This document shows, piece after piece, positions 1-9,613 of a DNA stretch of 48,429 nt. The stretch's first letter is position 1. Every line of letters begins with the position of its first letter. The stretch is from Gallionella sp. GTDB lineage: Bacteria; Pseudomonadota; Gammaproteobacteria; Burkholderiales; Gallionellaceae. The DNA lies in NCBI GenBank assembly GCA_024641025.1, contig JAHEDW010000011.1:1-48429 (forward strand). The letters run 5' to 3'. A program made the position numbers and the translations under genes. Below the pieces are notes generated by a model. It was not told the origin of the DNA. It searched no databases and saw nothing but the letters and a program-made list of their open reading frames with translations.

Positions 1-237
1 CGTGTGAATATCCCTTCCTATCAAGTGCGTCCCGGAGACGTGGTTGAAGTAGCCGAAAAGTCCAGAGCGCAACTGCGCATAAAGTCGGCGATCGATGCGG
101 CCGAGCAACGCGGTTTCCCGGAATGGATCGAAATGGACACCAAGGCATTCAAGGGTACTTTTAAGGCCAAACCTCAACGTTCCGAATTGCCAGCAACCAT
201 CAACGAGCATCTCGTGGTTGAGTTGTATTCCAAGTAA
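1..237 (+). CDS. rpsD: 30S ribosomal protein S4, C-terminal part (5' end outside window)
   Basis: Only the last 78 codons are present; the reading frame is open from base 1. The visible part carries the VNIPSYQV and RPGDVVEV segments typical of the S4 RNA-binding domain and ends in the ELYSK-type tail common in this family. S4 is a primary 16S rRNA binder in the small subunit body and an early assembly protein. It lies 17 bases upstream of rpoA, the usual alpha-operon order (rpsD-rpoA-rplQ), so it is almost certainly co-transcribed with the two genes that follow. The start codon cannot be judged. Confidence 0.96.
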   Translation, partial: RVNIPSYQVRPGDVVEVAEKSRAQLRIKSAIDAAEQRGFPEWIEMDTKAFKGTFKAKPQRSELPATINEHLVVELYSK

Positions 238-254
238 TCCACGCGGAGTAGCGT

Positions 255-1223
255 ATGCCTAAGAATGATTTTTTGAAGCCACGTATCATTGATGTACAGA
301 GAATAACTGCCACCCAAGCCAAGGTGGTGATGGAACCTTTTGAGCGAGGTTATGGCCACACGCTGGGGAATGCGTTGCGTCGTATCCTGCTTTCCTCGAT
401 GCCAGGAGCTGCACCGACAGAAGTGAAAATGTCAGGTGTACTGCATGAATATGCCACCATAGATGGTGTGCAGGAGGATGTTGTTGACATCCTGCTTAAC
501 CTCAAGGGCGTGGTTCTGCGTTTGCATAACACACAGGAAGTTGTGCTTTCCCTCAATAAGGAAGGACAGGGAGTGGTTACAGCAGCTGACATCAGTGGCA
601 ATGCAGATGTCGAAGTGATTAATCCTGACCACGTGATTGCACATCTTACAGCTGGTGGCAAACTTGATATGCAGATCAAGGTGGAACAAGGTCGTGGATA
701 TGTTTCTGCTATTTCACGCATGTCGCCGAATGAGACTCGCGCAGTCGGCCACATCGCACTTGATGCTTCATTTAGTCCGGTCAGTCGAGTGAGCTACGCG
801 GTGGAAAGCGCGCGTGTAGAGCAACGAACCGATCTTGACAAGTTGGTGATGAGCATCGAAACCAATGGTGCCGTGGATCCTGAAGAGGCGATACGCAATG
901 CGGCGCGAATCCTAGTGGATCAATTCTCGGTATTTGCAGCGCTTGAAGGCACCGAGCCGGTTGTAGAAAAAGAGCAGGCACCCAAGGTTGATCCTATCCT
1001 ATTGCGTCCGGTCGATGACTTGGAGTTGACCCCTCGTTCATCGAACTGCCTTAAGGCACAGAGTATCCATTACATTGGCGATCTGATCCAGTATACCGAA
1101 AATGATCTACTGCGCACCCCGAATCTGGGTCGTAAATCGCTGAACGAAATCAAGCAGGTTCTCGCCGAGCACAACTTGTCGCTTGGAATGAAGCTGGAAA
1201 ACTGGCCAGTTACTGCCGCTTAA
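255..1223 (+). CDS. rpoA: DNA-directed RNA polymerase subunit alpha
   Basis: 322 residues, close to the usual length of about 325-330. The N-terminal domain shows the dimerisation segment [15 protein letters not shown] (around residues 34-48), which scaffolds assembly of beta and beta'. A linker near residues 235-250 leads to the C-terminal domain, which has the helix-hairpin-helix region with the [13 protein letters not shown] motif (around residue 290) that binds UP elements and class I activators. The ATG is preceded by GGAG at 245-248. It sits between rpsD and rplQ in the alpha operon. Nothing is unusual. Confidence 0.98.
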   Translation: MPKNDFLKPRIIDVQRITATQAKVVMEPFERGYGHTLGNALRRILLSSMPGAAPTEVKMSGVLHEYATIDGVQEDVVDILLNLKGVVLRLHNTQEVVLSLNKEGQGVVTAADISGNADVEVINPDHVIAHLTAGGKLDMQIKVEQGRGYVSAISRMSPNETRAVGHIALDASFSPVSRVSYAVESARVEQRTDLDKLVMSIETNGAVDPEEAIRNAARILVDQFSVFAALEGTEPVVEKEQAPKVDPILLRPVDDLELTPRSSNCLKAQSIHYIGDLIQYTENDLLRTPNLGRKSLNEIKQVLAEHNLSLGMKLENWPVTAA

Positions 1224-1259
1224 GGCTGCGCCAATTAAAGGAAGTAAGAAAGGCAAATC

Positions 1260-1646
1260 ATGCGTCACCGTTTAGGTTTAAGAAAACTCAACCGCACTAG
1301 CAGCCATCGTTTGGCTATGTTCCGTAACATGGCCGTGTCTTTGTTGCGTCACGAAGTCATTAAGACAACTCTCCCAAAGGCCAAAGAATTGCGCCGCGTG
1401 GCAGAGCCTATCTTGACACTTGGTAAGAACCCGAGCTTGGCAAATCGCCGTCTTGCATTTTCGCGCTTGCGTGACAGAGAAATGGTCACCAAGCTATTCG
1501 ACGAGCTTGGCCCACGTTATGCGACACGTAATGGTGGCTATCTACGAATTCTAAAATTTGGATTCCGTAAGGGTGATAATGCACCGATGGCACTGATTGA
1601 GCTGATGGATCGCCCAGAGGAAACGGCTGTGGTCGATTTAGAGTAA
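1260..1646 (+). CDS. rplQ: 50S ribosomal protein L17
   Basis: 128 residues with the classical L17 start [17 protein letters not shown] and the conserved stretch [17 protein letters not shown]17 lies on the large-subunit surface near the polypeptide exit tunnel. An AAGGAAGTAAGAAAGG purine-rich stretch precedes the ATG. It is the last gene of the alpha operon and is followed 10 bases later by a strong hairpin terminator shared with the convergent arfB gene. Confidence 0.98.
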   Translation: MRHRLGLRKLNRTSSHRLAMFRNMAVSLLRHEVIKTTLPKAKELRRVAEPILTLGKNPSLANRRLAFSRLRDREMVTKLFDELGPRYATRNGGYLRILKFGFRKGDNAPMALIELMDRPEETAVVDLE

Positions 1647-1656
1647 TCTAGCGCAG

Positions 1657-1702
1657 CCAGATAACAAAAAAGCCGGAGAAGTCCGGCTTTTTTGTTATCT
1701 GG
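1657..1702. terminator. Bidirectional rho-independent terminator between rplQ and arfB
   Basis: Two perfect 21-base arms (1657-1677 and 1682-1702) are separated by a four-base loop. The GC-rich core AGCCGGA/TCCGGCT is flanked by A6 on the left and T6 on the right, so it presents a stem followed by a U-tract on either strand. It lies between the convergent rplQ (+) and arfB (-), which fits shared termination. Confidence 0.93.
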
Positions 1703-1707
1703 ACCTG

Positions 1708-2118
1708 CTAATCTTGGACCTTGCTGCGCAGTGTTTTTAACTTCCCGCGCTGAATTTTGCTGTCAAGACGCTTTGTCTTTGAAGCCCGGGTTGGCTTGGT
1801 TGCGGTACGATGTTTTGGAGTGTAGGCAGCACTTTCGATCAATGCTTGAAGTCGTGTCAGTGCATCTTCACGGTTCTTCTCGCGGCTTCGGTACCGCTGT
1901 GCCTTGATGATGATCACTCCATCACCAGAGATACGTCTATCAGATGAGAATCTGAGCTTATCCTTGTACTCATCGGGTAATGATGAGGCACTAATGTCGA
2001 AGCGAAGATGTATGGCGTTTGAGACCTTGTTGACATTCTGACCGCCAGCCCCTTGGGCACGGATGTCATGCAATTCTATCTCGGTATCGGGAATGTTATA
2101 TTTGTTGGAAATTAGCAT
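1708..2118 (-). CDS. arfB: Alternative ribosome-rescue factor / peptidyl-tRNA hydrolase ArfB (YaeJ)
   Basis: 136 residues. The RF-1-type catalytic domain carries the GGQ motif in RAQGAGGQNVNK (GGQ about residues 25-27), followed by a highly basic C-terminal tail (KPTRASKTKR, KIQRGKLK) that in this family enters the empty mRNA channel of stalled ribosomes. Length and domain order fit ArfB rather than a full release factor, since no codon-recognition domain is present. The gene begins 11 bases after the uvrA stop on the same strand, so co-transcription is likely. Its 3' end faces the bidirectional terminator shared with rplQ. The Shine-Dalgarno sequence is weak. Confidence 0.93.
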   Translation of the reverse strand: MLISNKYNIPDTEIELHDIRAQGAGGQNVNKVSNAIHLRFDISASSLPDEYKDKLRFSSDRRISGDGVIIIKAQRYRSREKNREDALTRLQALIESAAYTPKHRTATKPTRASKTKRLDSKIQRGKLKTLRSKVQD

Positions 2119-2129
2119 CTTGACCAGGT

Positions 2130-4955
2130 CTAAGCAATCTTTCCGAACAAGCTCCGTAAGTATTTTCCTGTCACGCTGTTTTTGTTTTGCGCAATATCCT
2201 TGGGAATGCCTTCAGCAATGATGCGGCCGCCGCCATCACCCCCCTCGGGGCCAAGGTCGATTACCCAGTCGGCTGTTTTAACCACATCCAGATTGTGTTC
2301 AATTACCACCACAGTATTGCCTTGATCGCGCAGCTTGTGAATTACTTTGAGAAGCAAAGCGATATCATGGAAATGAAGTCCGGTAGTGGGTTCATCAAGG
2401 ATGTAAAGGGTACGCCCTGTGTCGCGTTTTGAAAGCTCTAGCGATAGCTTTACTCGTTGTGCCTCCCCACCCGAGAGCGTGGTGGCTGATTGTCCCAGGG
2501 ATATATATCCCAGTCCAACATCGAGCAATGTCTTTAGTTTGCGTGCTATAACGGGTACAGACTTGAAGAATTCGTGGGCTTGCTCAACCGTCATCTGCAA
2601 AACCTGGTGAATATTCTTGTCCTTGTACTGAATTTCCAAGGTTTCGCGGTTGTAGCGTTGACTGTGGCATACGTCGCACGGCACGTATACGTCCGGTAGA
2701 AAGTGCATCTCGACTTTCAGTACGCCATCCCCCTGACAAGATTCGCAACGCCCACCTTTAACATTGAACGAGAATCGGCCCGGGCCATAGCCGCGTTCGC
2801 GTGAAGATGGCACGCCGGCAAACAGCTCGCGGATTGGTGTGAACAGGCCGGTGTAGGTGGCCGGATTGGAGCGGGGAGTGCGTCCGATGGGGCTTTGGTC
2901 TACATTGATTACCTTGTCGAAAAATTCTAGGCCATTTATCTCGGCGAATGGAGACGGCTCGGCACTACTGCCATACAGATGCTTAGCAACAGCAGGGTAT
3001 AACGTATCGTTGATAAGCGTGGATTTGCCAGAACCAGATACTCCAGTAATGCATACCATGAGTCCTACAGGAAGATTAAGCGTAACTTCCTTCAAGTTAT
3101 TTCCACTTGCACGAACTATTTGAAGTATTCGATTTGGGTCGCGCATTTGATTCTTTTTTGGCAGTTCGATGCCTCTTCGGCCAGTCAGATAATCTGCAGT
3201 CAATGATTCCTTGCTCTTGCAGATTTCGTCCGGGGTTCCTTGTGCAACTATCAAACCACCATGTTCCCCGGCGCCAGGCCCCATGTCCACTACATAATCA
3301 GCCGCACGGATTGCCTCTTCATCGTGTTCCACAACAATCACGCTGTTGCCCATATCACGCAGCTTTTTGAGGGTCGTAAGCAGTCTATCGTTATCCCTCT
3401 GATGCAGGCCAATTGAAGGCTCATCCAATACATACATAACACCCGTCAAACCGGAACCGATTTGAGATGCCAGCCTGATGCGTTGTGCCTCGCCACCAGA
3501 TAATGTTTCAGCGGAGCGCTCTAGTGAAAGATATTCGAGTCCGACGTTGTTGAGGAAGGTCAACCGGTTGGCGATTTCGTGGACAATCTTTTCCGCAATC
3601 GACTGTTTGTAGCCTTGTAGTGTCAAGGTTTGAAAAAAAGTCAGCGCCTGTTTTAGTGGTAACGCACTGATCTCATAAATGTTCCGATTATCGACACGCA
3701 CATGTCGAGCCTCTAGGCGCAGCCGTGAGCCATTGCACTCAGGACAAATGCAGCTATTCAGATACTTGGCCAGCTCTTCTCGCACGGTAGGCGAATCAGT
3801 TTCTTGATAACGACGCTCGAAATTATGAATAATTCCTTCGAAGCTATGCCGTTGTAATGTTGGCTTCCCACGCTCACTCATATATTGAAAAGCAATTTCT
3901 TCCTTTTTGCTGCCGTAAAGGATTATTTCCTGGATTTTATCCGGCAAACTTTCAAAAGCGCGCTCAAGGTCGAAGTTGTAATGTTTTGCGAGACTGGCAA
4001 GTAACTGGTGATAGAACTGGTTGCGTCTGTCCCACCCTTTGATCGCACCTGAACTTAGGGAAAGCTGGGGGAAGGCAACTATGCGCTTCGGATCAAAAAA
4101 GCTGATGCTTCCTAGGCCGTCGCACTTTGGGCATGCGCCCATCGGATTGTTAAATGAAAATAATCTCGGCTCAAGTTCAGGGAGTGAATAACTACAGATC
4201 GGACAAGCGAATTTTGCAGAGAACAGATGTTCCTTTTCGGAGTCCATCTCCACCGCTACCGCACGGCCATCAGCGTGACGCAGGGCTGTCTCAAAAGACT
4301 CGGCCAGTCTTTGCTTGGATTCTGCATTTACCTTGAGCCTGTCAACTACGATTTCGACAGTGTGCTTTTTGGTTTTTTGTAATGCGGGTAATGCGTCAAT
4401 CTCACATACCTTGCCATTTATTCGTAAACGAGTAAAACCTTGGGCGCGAAGTTCGTCGAACAGATCCAGTTGTTCGCCTTTGCGCTCTATAACAAGTGGC
4501 GACAGGATCATAATTTTGGTGCCTATGGGCAGTTCAAGTACATGATCCACCATTTGGCCTACACTCTGGGCTTGCAAAACCAGATCATGCTGTGGGCAAT
4601 AGGGGTCACCCGCGCGCGCGAAGAGCAGGCGCAGATAATCATGAATTTCTGTTACCGTGCCGACTGTGGAGCGTGGGTTGTGTGAGGTTGCCTTCTGCTC
4701 GATCGCGATAGCCGGGGACAAGCCCTCGATAAGATCTACATCTGGTTTTTCCATCAATTGCAGGAACTGCCGTGCGTAAGCAGATAAGGACTCGACATAA
4801 CGCCGCTGACCTTCGGCATACAATGTATCGAATGCTAGTGAGGACTTACCTGAGCCGGATAGGCCGGTAATCACTACAAGCTTGTGCCGAGGCAGGTCGA
4901 GGCTGATGTTTCTTAAATTGTGGGTGCGTGCACCCCTTATGTGTATCTGTTCCAT
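2130..4955 (-). CDS. uvrA: Excinuclease ABC subunit A (UvrA)
   Basis: 941 residues, normal full length. UvrA is the damage-recognition ATPase of nucleotide excision repair and loads UvrB. Two ABC modules are visible: Walker [11 protein letters not shown] at residues 31-40 and [10 protein letters not shown] in the second half, with two signature regions [11 protein letters not shown] and [10 protein letters not shown]. Zinc-binding cysteine pairs are present (CPIC/CPKC and CESC/CDVC). It diverges from the MFS/ssb unit across a 257-base spacer, a neighbourhood resembling the uvrA-ssb divergence known from Proteobacteria. I searched that spacer for a CTGT-N8-ACAG LexA box and found none, so SOS control is not supported by this sequence. 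Confidence 0.98.
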   Translation of the reverse strand: MEQIHIRGARTHNLRNISLDLPRHKLVVITGLSGSGKSSLAFDTLYAEGQRRYVESLSAYARQFLQLMEKPDVDLIEGLSPAIAIEQKATSHNPRSTVGTVTEIHDYLRLLFARAGDPYCPQHDLVLQAQSVGQMVDHVLELPIGTKIMILSPLVIERKGEQLDLFDELRAQGFTRLRINGKVCEIDALPALQKTKKHTVEIVVDRLKVNAESKQRLAESFETALRHADGRAVAVEMDSEKEHLFSAKFACPICSYSLPELEPRLFSFNNPMGACPKCDGLGSISFFDPKRIVAFPQLSLSSGAIKGWDRRNQFYHQLLASLAKHYNFDLERAFESLPDKIQEIILYGSKKEEIAFQYMSERGKPTLQRHSFEGIIHNFERRYQETDSPTVREELAKYLNSCICPECNGSRLRLEARHVRVDNRNIYEISALPLKQALTFFQTLTLQGYKQSIAEKIVHEIANRLTFLNNVGLEYLSLERSAETLSGGEAQRIRLASQIGSGLTGVMYVLDEPSIGLHQRDNDRLLTTLKKLRDMGNSVIVVEHDEEAIRAADYVVDMGPGAGEHGGLIVAQGTPDEICKSKESLTADYLTGRRGIELPKKNQMRDPNRILQIVRASGNNLKEVTLNLPVGLMVCITGVSGSGKSTLINDTLYPAVAKHLYGSSAEPSPFAEINGLEFFDKVINVDQSPIGRTPRSNPATYTGLFTPIRELFAGVPSSRERGYGPGRFSFNVKGGRCESCQGDGVLKVEMHFLPDVYVPCDVCHSQRYNRETLEIQYKDKNIHQVLQMTVEQAHEFFKSVPVIARKLKTLLDVGLGYISLGQSATTLSGGEAQRVKLSLELSKRDTGRTLYILDEPTTGLHFHDIALLLKVIHKLRDQGNTVVVIEHNLDVVKTADWVIDLGPEGGDGGGRIIAEGIPKDIAQNKNSVTGKYLRSLFGKIA

Positions 4956-5212
4956 GCAATCTATCTGGGCTGAGGCGACCTAGTAGTTTACGCGATAATT
5001 TGCGCTTTCCCAACTAGTGTTACGGCAAAATATGCTATAGAACTCTCATTCTGGCCTTTTCAATTGGTATTCAGAACAGGTGAGAATCGCTCTAGTGGGC
5101 GGGCTATATTTAAAGTTGGGTGGACATAACATCATTTTGAAATTACATAAACCTGTCAGCAGGCATGTTGACCTGCTAAAATGCGCGACTTTTATCGATA
5201 TTCATTACTTAC

Positions 5213-6592
5213 ATGCAACATATCTCAGAATCCATGACCGCGGCTGAACGACGCGCCAGTACCGGCTTGGCAGGAATTTACGGCCTGCGCATGTTGGGCC
5301 TGTTCATCATTCTGCCAGTTTTTGCACTTTATGCGGAGCATCTTCCGGGAGGCGAGAGCCATTTGTTGATGGGGATTGCATTAGGGGCTTACGGCTTAAC
5401 GCAGGCTATACTTCAGATACCTGCTGGATGGATGTCTGATCGTTACGGTCGCAAGCCGGTTATCTACATCAGTTTGATTCTTTTCGCAATTGGCAGCTTC
5501 ATTGCCGCATATGCAAGCGATATTTACTGGGTGATCATTGGTCGGGTGGTACAGGGTGCGGGGGCGCTCAACGCTGCAGTGATGGCGCTTACAGCTGACC
5601 TGACCCGCGAGGAACATAGAACCAAGGCAATGGCGATGATAGGCATTACCATCGGTATCACTTTCTCGATCTCGATGGTGCTATCTCCACTGCTCAACAG
5701 CGTGATTGGCGTGCCTGGCATCTTTGCGATGACCGGTGTGCTGGCGATACTAGCGTTGGGAGTGGTTAAGTGGGTGATACCCGATCCTGCGATCACCCGC
5801 TTCCACAGCGATTCTGGCGCCAGTAGCAAACGATTCGGCGAAGTGTTGCGCAACAAGGACTTGTTGCGCCTTGATTTTGGTATCTTCTCGTTGCATGCGA
5901 TACTAATGTCTGTATTTATGCAGGTGCCTTTTGTGCTTGAGCGTGATGGCTTGGTTGTCGCCCATCACTGGTATGTCTATCTGCCGGTGATGCTGATTGC
6001 TTTTGTGCTGATGGTCCCGCCCATCATAATTGCGGAAAAAAAGGCCAAGATGAAGCAGGTATTTATATTGGCGGTCTTTTTGGCAATGTGTGCACAAGCC
6101 TTGTTGATGTTCGCGCAGAACAGTATTTGGGGAGTGGCGGCGGCGCTGCTTGTATTCTTCACCTCTTTTAACATACTTGAAGCTACATTACCTTCCATGA
6201 TCAGCAAGATTGCACCACTGGCTGCAAAGGGTACCGCGATGGGTGTTTATAGTAGTGTACAGTTTCTGGGGGCATTTACCGGTGCGGCGGCAGGCGGTGC
6301 ACTAATGCAGTATGTCGGTCACGATGCAGTCTTTATGTTCGCAATTGCATTGCTGTTCATATGGTTGATCGTAGCATATGGAATGAATCCTCCTGCTGCG
6401 GTTAGTACCAAGATGTATCATCTAGAGGAAATAACTGGACCACAGGGAGCATTGTTGCAAGAGCAGCTCGCTAGGCTACAAGGCGTTCGTGAAGTTATGG
6501 TGGTGGCTGCGGAAAACATCGCCTGCCTCAAAGTTGACATGAAGGGATTTGATCAAGATGCAGTCGAGCAACTCGTGACGAAAGGAGCATGA
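5213..6592 (+). CDS. MFS transporter, YajR type, with C-terminal YAM-like domain
   Basis: 459 residues with about twelve hydrophobic segments. The MFS signature between TM2 and TM3 is clear ([12 protein letters not shown], around residue 78), as is [17 protein letters not shown] after TM4. The opening [20 protein letters not shown] matches YajR proteins as I recall them. After the last TM (about residue 385) a soluble tail of roughly 65 residues follows ([13 protein letters not shown]...), corresponding to the ferredoxin-like YAM domain of YajR. The substrate is unknown for the family. The start could be the ATG at 5213 or the one at 5234, eight codons in; neither has a clear ribosome-binding site. 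It is tightly linked to ssb, one base apart, so one transcript is likely. Confidence 0.88.
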   Translation: MQHISESMTAAERRASTGLAGIYGLRMLGLFIILPVFALYAEHLPGGESHLLMGIALGAYGLTQAILQIPAGWMSDRYGRKPVIYISLILFAIGSFIAAYASDIYWVIIGRVVQGAGALNAAVMALTADLTREEHRTKAMAMIGITIGITFSISMVLSPLLNSVIGVPGIFAMTGVLAILALGVVKWVIPDPAITRFHSDSGASSKRFGEVLRNKDLLRLDFGIFSLHAILMSVFMQVPFVLERDGLVVAHHWYVYLPVMLIAFVLMVPPIIIAEKKAKMKQVFILAVFLAMCAQALLMFAQNSIWGVAAALLVFFTSFNILEATLPSMISKIAPLAAKGTAMGVYSSVQFLGAFTGAAAGGALMQYVGHDAVFMFAIALLFIWLIVAYGMNPPAAVSTKMYHLEEITGPQGALLQEQLARLQGVREVMVVAAENIACLKVDMKGFDQDAVEQLVTKGA

Positions 6593-6593
6593 C

Positions 6594-7058
6594 ATGTCAG
6601 TAAACAAGGTAATTCTAGTAGGGCGTCTTGGCAAAGATCCGGAGACCCGTTATATGACCAGTGGCGAAGCAGTGACCAACTGTACCCTTGCTACCTCAGA
6701 GAACTGGAAGGACAAGAGCGGAGAAAAGCAGGAAAAAACCGAGTGGCATAACCTCGTATTCTATCGCCGCCTCGCGGAGATCGCCGGCGAATACCTGAAG
6801 AAGGGGTCCCAAGTCTACGTCGAGGGCAAGTTGCAAACCCGTAAGTGGCAAGACAAAGAAGGGAAAGATCGCTATACCACTGAAATCGTCGTCAACGAAA
6901 TGACCATGCTGGGCGGGAAATCCTCTGGCGCGGGTAGTTTCGAAGTTGTGGAGAATAAGCCTACTTCGACATCATCAGGCAGCAAGGCAGCGCCAAGCAA
7001 AGCCGCCCCTGCTTCGAAAGGCGGCTTTGATAATTTTGACGACGATATTCCTTTTTAG
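6594..7058 (+). CDS. ssb: Single-stranded DNA-binding protein
   Basis: 154 residues. The N-terminal OB fold (residues 1-110) starts with [19 protein letters not shown] and contains [19 protein letters not shown] Ser/Ala/Lys-rich flexible linker leads to the acidic tip DDDIPF, which recruits replication and repair partners. The ribosome-binding site AAAGGAG lies inside the end of the upstream MFS gene, indicating translation from the same message. A hairpin terminator follows at 7087-7113. Confidence 0.97.
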   Translation: MSVNKVILVGRLGKDPETRYMTSGEAVTNCTLATSENWKDKSGEKQEKTEWHNLVFYRRLAEIAGEYLKKGSQVYVEGKLQTRKWQDKEGKDRYTTEIVVNEMTMLGGKSSGAGSFEVVENKPTSTSSGSKAAPSKAAPASKGGFDNFDDDIPF

Positions 7059-7086
7059 CGGTTACCTGCGACTATAAACGTAATCT

Positions 7087-7113
7087 AAGCCCCTGAATTA
7101 AGGGGCTTTTTAT
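7087..7113 (+). terminator. Rho-independent terminator after ssb
   Basis: AAGCCCC (7087-7093) pairs with GGGGCTT (7102-7108) around an eight-base loop, followed by a T-rich run. It lies 29 bases downstream of the ssb stop and separates the uvrA/ssb region from the next gene pair. Confidence 0.85.
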
Positions 7114-7161
7114 TTACGCCATATAAATCCGGTAGTTATCGATCTTAGGTCGATTTATCAG

Positions 7162-7282
7162 GATGAGCGGTATGCGAAGAGAGATGAGCGGTATTGCAGG
7201 AGGGTGGCATAACGGGCAAAGTGAAACTGTTCTGGGTGTGCTTCATGCCCAGCCCAAAACGAGGCGCCTAATTATTGGCGCC
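7162..7282. repeat. Short repeats upstream of the membrane/vWA gene pair
   Basis: The 12-mer GATGAGCGGTAT occurs at 7162-7173 and again at 7183-7194, a 21-base period, i.e. about two helical turns. Further on, the palindrome GGCGCC occurs at 7263-7268 and 7277-7282 with an eight-base AT spacer, so it can also form a stem-loop. The same-face spacing of the direct repeat would suit an activator or repressor binding as a tandem dimer, but no regulator is identified. The second pair ends 34 bases before the proposed ATG and could lie in the leader mRNA. Confidence 0.55.
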
Positions 7283-7316
7283 AAATATACTGAACTTGCA
7301 AAGGGAGGGAATAGTT

Positions 7317-8756
7317 ATGGGTGAATGGCATTCTTGGTTGTTTTGGCCCGACAGTGTTGCACTATCAATCCTGGCGCTGTCTGTTCTGTTGATTACATTC
7401 ATGTATGCTGCTCGCGAACCGATGCACGGAGTGATCCACTCAGTATGCAATCTGGTCACACAATCCACACGATTCGTTTCCCGCTGGCTTTTCTTGAGTG
7501 CAGATTCCATGCGCCTGAGAAATCAATCGGTATTGATGGCGCATAGCCATGAAAGTATTGCGACCCTGATCGATCGTGAGTTCGAAAGAGTTTCCAACAT
7601 CATACGCAAAGATATGCAGGAATTTCCTGCATTGCAGCGCAAATTGATGGAAGAAGTAACGCGTATCGAGGATGACTACCGAAAATGCGGTGAGGTGCCT
7701 CCTCCACCTCCGGAGTGGGTTAACGCACTTGAATCGGTCTCGCAGATCAAAGCGGGAGGTGATATCCCCCGTAAATTGCTTGAAGATATCAACAAGTCAA
7801 TTCAGAAGATACACGACAAAACAGTAGCGGAGTTCAGGCGTTCTTATGAAGAGAGGCACAAGATCCTAAAGGGAGCTCAACCCTCCTGGCGCTCAGTGGA
7901 AAAGCTGATGGGGGAAATGGACAAGAAGTTAGTCACCCTTAATTCCAATGCCAAACAGATTGATGGCCATATGGCAAAATTTTCTAGCATCCGCGCTAAA
8001 GATAGCAAAGCAGAACATGCTTTGACCACCTCCGCTTTTGTGCAACTGGCCATCTCGTTGTTGGTCATGATGATCGCGATGGGCGGCGCATTCATCAACT
8101 ACAAATTAATTGCGCTGCCAATGTCGGAAATGGTCGGTGCCAGCGATTACATTACCAATGACCTGAAAACTTCTGATGTGGCTGCCCTTGTGATCATCCT
8201 GATGGAGGCATCGATGGGGCTCTTCCTGCTGGAATCTTTGCGTATCACGCAATTGTTTCCAAAAATCGCAAGCATGGATGATCGCATGCGTCGCCGTTTG
8301 ATGTTTGCTTCCCTGATCTTTCTGGTGATATTGGCTGCCATTGAGTCATCACTGGCATTAATGCGTGACATCTTGATCTCGGACAAAGCTTCCTTGATGA
8401 GAGATCTGGCCTCGGTTGCACCGCCAGTATCAGAGAGTTGGATTTCAAACATCCCGATGGCTGGGCAGATGATCATGGGTTTCGTGTTGCCGTTCGCCTT
8501 GGCATTTGTTGCGATCCCGTTGGAGAGTGTTGTTCATTCGTTGCGGACAGTTATTGGCGTCCTGCTGGTACAAACAATGCGTGGTCTAGGCTTCGGACTC
8601 AGGTTCATCGGCGTGGTATTCAGGCGATTCGCCAGGGTGTTCGAGTTGGTCTACGACATCCCGATCGTCATCCCATTGATGATTGAACGCTGGGTAATGA
8701 CGCTAAGAGACACGCAGTCTGTTCGAGTACATGCCAAACAAAGGGTAACGTCATGA
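7317..8756 (+). CDS. Conserved-looking membrane protein of unknown function, partner of a vWA lipoprotein
   Basis: I do not recognise this family. It has 479 residues from the ATG at 7317, chosen because GGGAGG (7303-7308) precedes it at good spacing; an in-frame TTG at 7275 would add 14 residues but lacks a ribosome site. One TM segment (about 12-32) is followed by a charged, mostly helical region of some 200 residues with coiled-coil character and a proline run at 128-132. Four more hydrophobic segments follow (about 238-263, 288-306, 328-350, 381-403), then an amphipathic basic tail. Its stop overlaps the start of the next gene by four bases (ATGA), implying coupled translation and a joint role with that lipoprotein. 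The layout recalls membrane scaffolds with a large helical domain, but no function can be assigned. Confidence 0.85.
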   Translation: MGEWHSWLFWPDSVALSILALSVLLITFMYAAREPMHGVIHSVCNLVTQSTRFVSRWLFLSADSMRLRNQSVLMAHSHESIATLIDREFERVSNIIRKDMQEFPALQRKLMEEVTRIEDDYRKCGEVPPPPPEWVNALESVSQIKAGGDIPRKLLEDINKSIQKIHDKTVAEFRRSYEERHKILKGAQPSWRSVEKLMGEMDKKLVTLNSNAKQIDGHMAKFSSIRAKDSKAEHALTTSAFVQLAISLLVMMIAMGGAFINYKLIALPMSEMVGASDYITNDLKTSDVAALVIILMEASMGLFLLESLRITQLFPKIASMDDRMRRRLMFASLIFLVILAAIESSLALMRDILISDKASLMRDLASVAPPVSESWISNIPMAGQMIMGFVLPFALAFVAIPLESVVHSLRTVIGVLLVQTMRGLGFGLRFIGVVFRRFARVFELVYDIPIVIPLMIERWVMTLRDTQSVRVHAKQRVTS

Positions 8757-9418
8757 AAAATGGGTTGCTTATCTTGATGCTGCTGTCCAGTTCACTCTTT
8801 GCCAGTGGCTGTGGCGACAGCCGTATTCACAGTCAAGGGGTATATATGCTGGTGGATACCTCTGGAACCTATTCGCAGGAATTGGTCAAGGCAACTAAGA
8901 TCATCAATTATCTTCTGGCTACACTCAATCCAGGTGATTCGTTGGCGGTGGCCAAGGTGGAGACGCGCAGCTTCACCGAGAAGGATATCATCGCAAAAGT
9001 CACTTTCGATAATCGACCTTCTCAAGCAACTCAGCAAAAACGTGCATTCAAAGCAAAGATCGATGAATTTTCAGGTCAGATCAAGGGTAGCGCATATACC
9101 GATATCACCGGTGGATTGATTCAGGGGGCGGAATACCTGAATGAGACCAAGGCAGGTACTAAGACCATCGTTGTATTTTCTGACATGCAAGAAGAACTGG
9201 GGACGGGAACAGTGCGCGACTTTCCGATCAAGCTCGATGGAATGCGTATCGTGGCGTTGAACGTAACCAAACTTAATGCTGACAACGCTGATCCCAGAAT
9301 CTACCTTGATCGGCTAGCCCGCTGGGAAGAGAAGGTGCGAAAAGCAGGTGCCACCGAGTGGATCGTGGTGAACGACCTCGACAACAACATTGAATCCATC
9401 CTGAAAACTCGTAAATAG
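8753..9418 (+). CDS. von Willebrand factor A-like lipoprotein
   Basis: 221 residues. A lipoprotein signal peptide ends at the lipobox FASGC with Cys20. The rest looks like one vWA domain: a beta strand then DTSGT (residues 35-39), a MIDAS-like DxSxS with Thr in the last position; a Thr in SAYTDITGG (about 113-121); and an Asp in VVFSDMQ (about 144). A metal-dependent adhesion site is therefore plausible. As no +2 Asp follows the lipid Cys (CGDS), outer-membrane sorting would be expected by the usual rule. The start overlaps the upstream stop (ATGA), so both proteins are probably made together. The domain assignment is by pattern; the biological role is unknown. Confidence 0.83.
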   Translation: MKNGLLILMLLSSSLFASGCGDSRIHSQGVYMLVDTSGTYSQELVKATKIINYLLATLNPGDSLAVAKVETRSFTEKDIIAKVTFDNRPSQATQQKRAFKAKIDEFSGQIKGSAYTDITGGLIQGAEYLNETKAGTKTIVVFSDMQEELGTGTVRDFPIKLDGMRIVALNVTKLNADNADPRIYLDRLARWEEKVRKAGATEWIVVNDLDNNIESILKTRK

Positions 9419-9439
9419 CAGGACCATGTATTTTGATAC

Positions 9440-9479
9440 AGCCCGCTTTCTTGTAAAACTTCCCGGGCTCTTATTTTCT
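9440..9479 (+). terminator. Possible weak terminator after the vWA lipoprotein gene
   Basis: AGCCCG (9440-9445) can pair with CGGGCT (9464-9469) across an 18-base loop, followed by CTTATTTTCT. The stem is short and the loop long, so it would be inefficient, but it is the only candidate between this unit and htpG. Confidence 0.35.
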
Positions 9480-9547
9480 GGAAGAATTCTTCAGAAAACA
9501 AGGGAATATCCGTATTTTCAGGTTGAATAACTTCATGCCGCAAACCC

Positions 9548-9576
9548 CTTGAAATCTGCAATACAGTCACCATTTA
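9548..9576 (+). promoter_or_regulatory. Heat-shock (sigma-32 type) promoter of htpG
   Basis: The -35 CTTGAAA (9548-9554) and the -10 CACCATTTA (9568-9576) are separated by 13 bases. The sigma-32 consensus is CTTGAAA-N(11-16)-CCCCATNT, so the -35 is perfect and the -10 has one mismatch. Transcription would start about 30 bases before the htpG ATG. Control of htpG by sigma-32 is established in Enterobacteria; for this organism it is inferred from the motif. Confidence 0.75.
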
Positions 9577-9613
9577 CCCAAATGTTATTTGTAATCATCC
9601 AAAGGGGAAAAAT

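Noticed and set aside
4956..5212. LexA box in the uvrA / MFS spacer
   Set aside because: No CTGT-N8-ACAG match. The nearest sequence, CTGTCAGCAGGCATGT, lacks the second half-site. AGCAGG/CCTGCT is only a short dyad.
7275..7316. Upstream TTG start for the membrane protein of the vWA pair
   Set aside because: It would add 14 residues, lacks a ribosome site, and overlaps the GGCGCC pair, whereas the ATG at 7317 has GGGAGG at proper distance.
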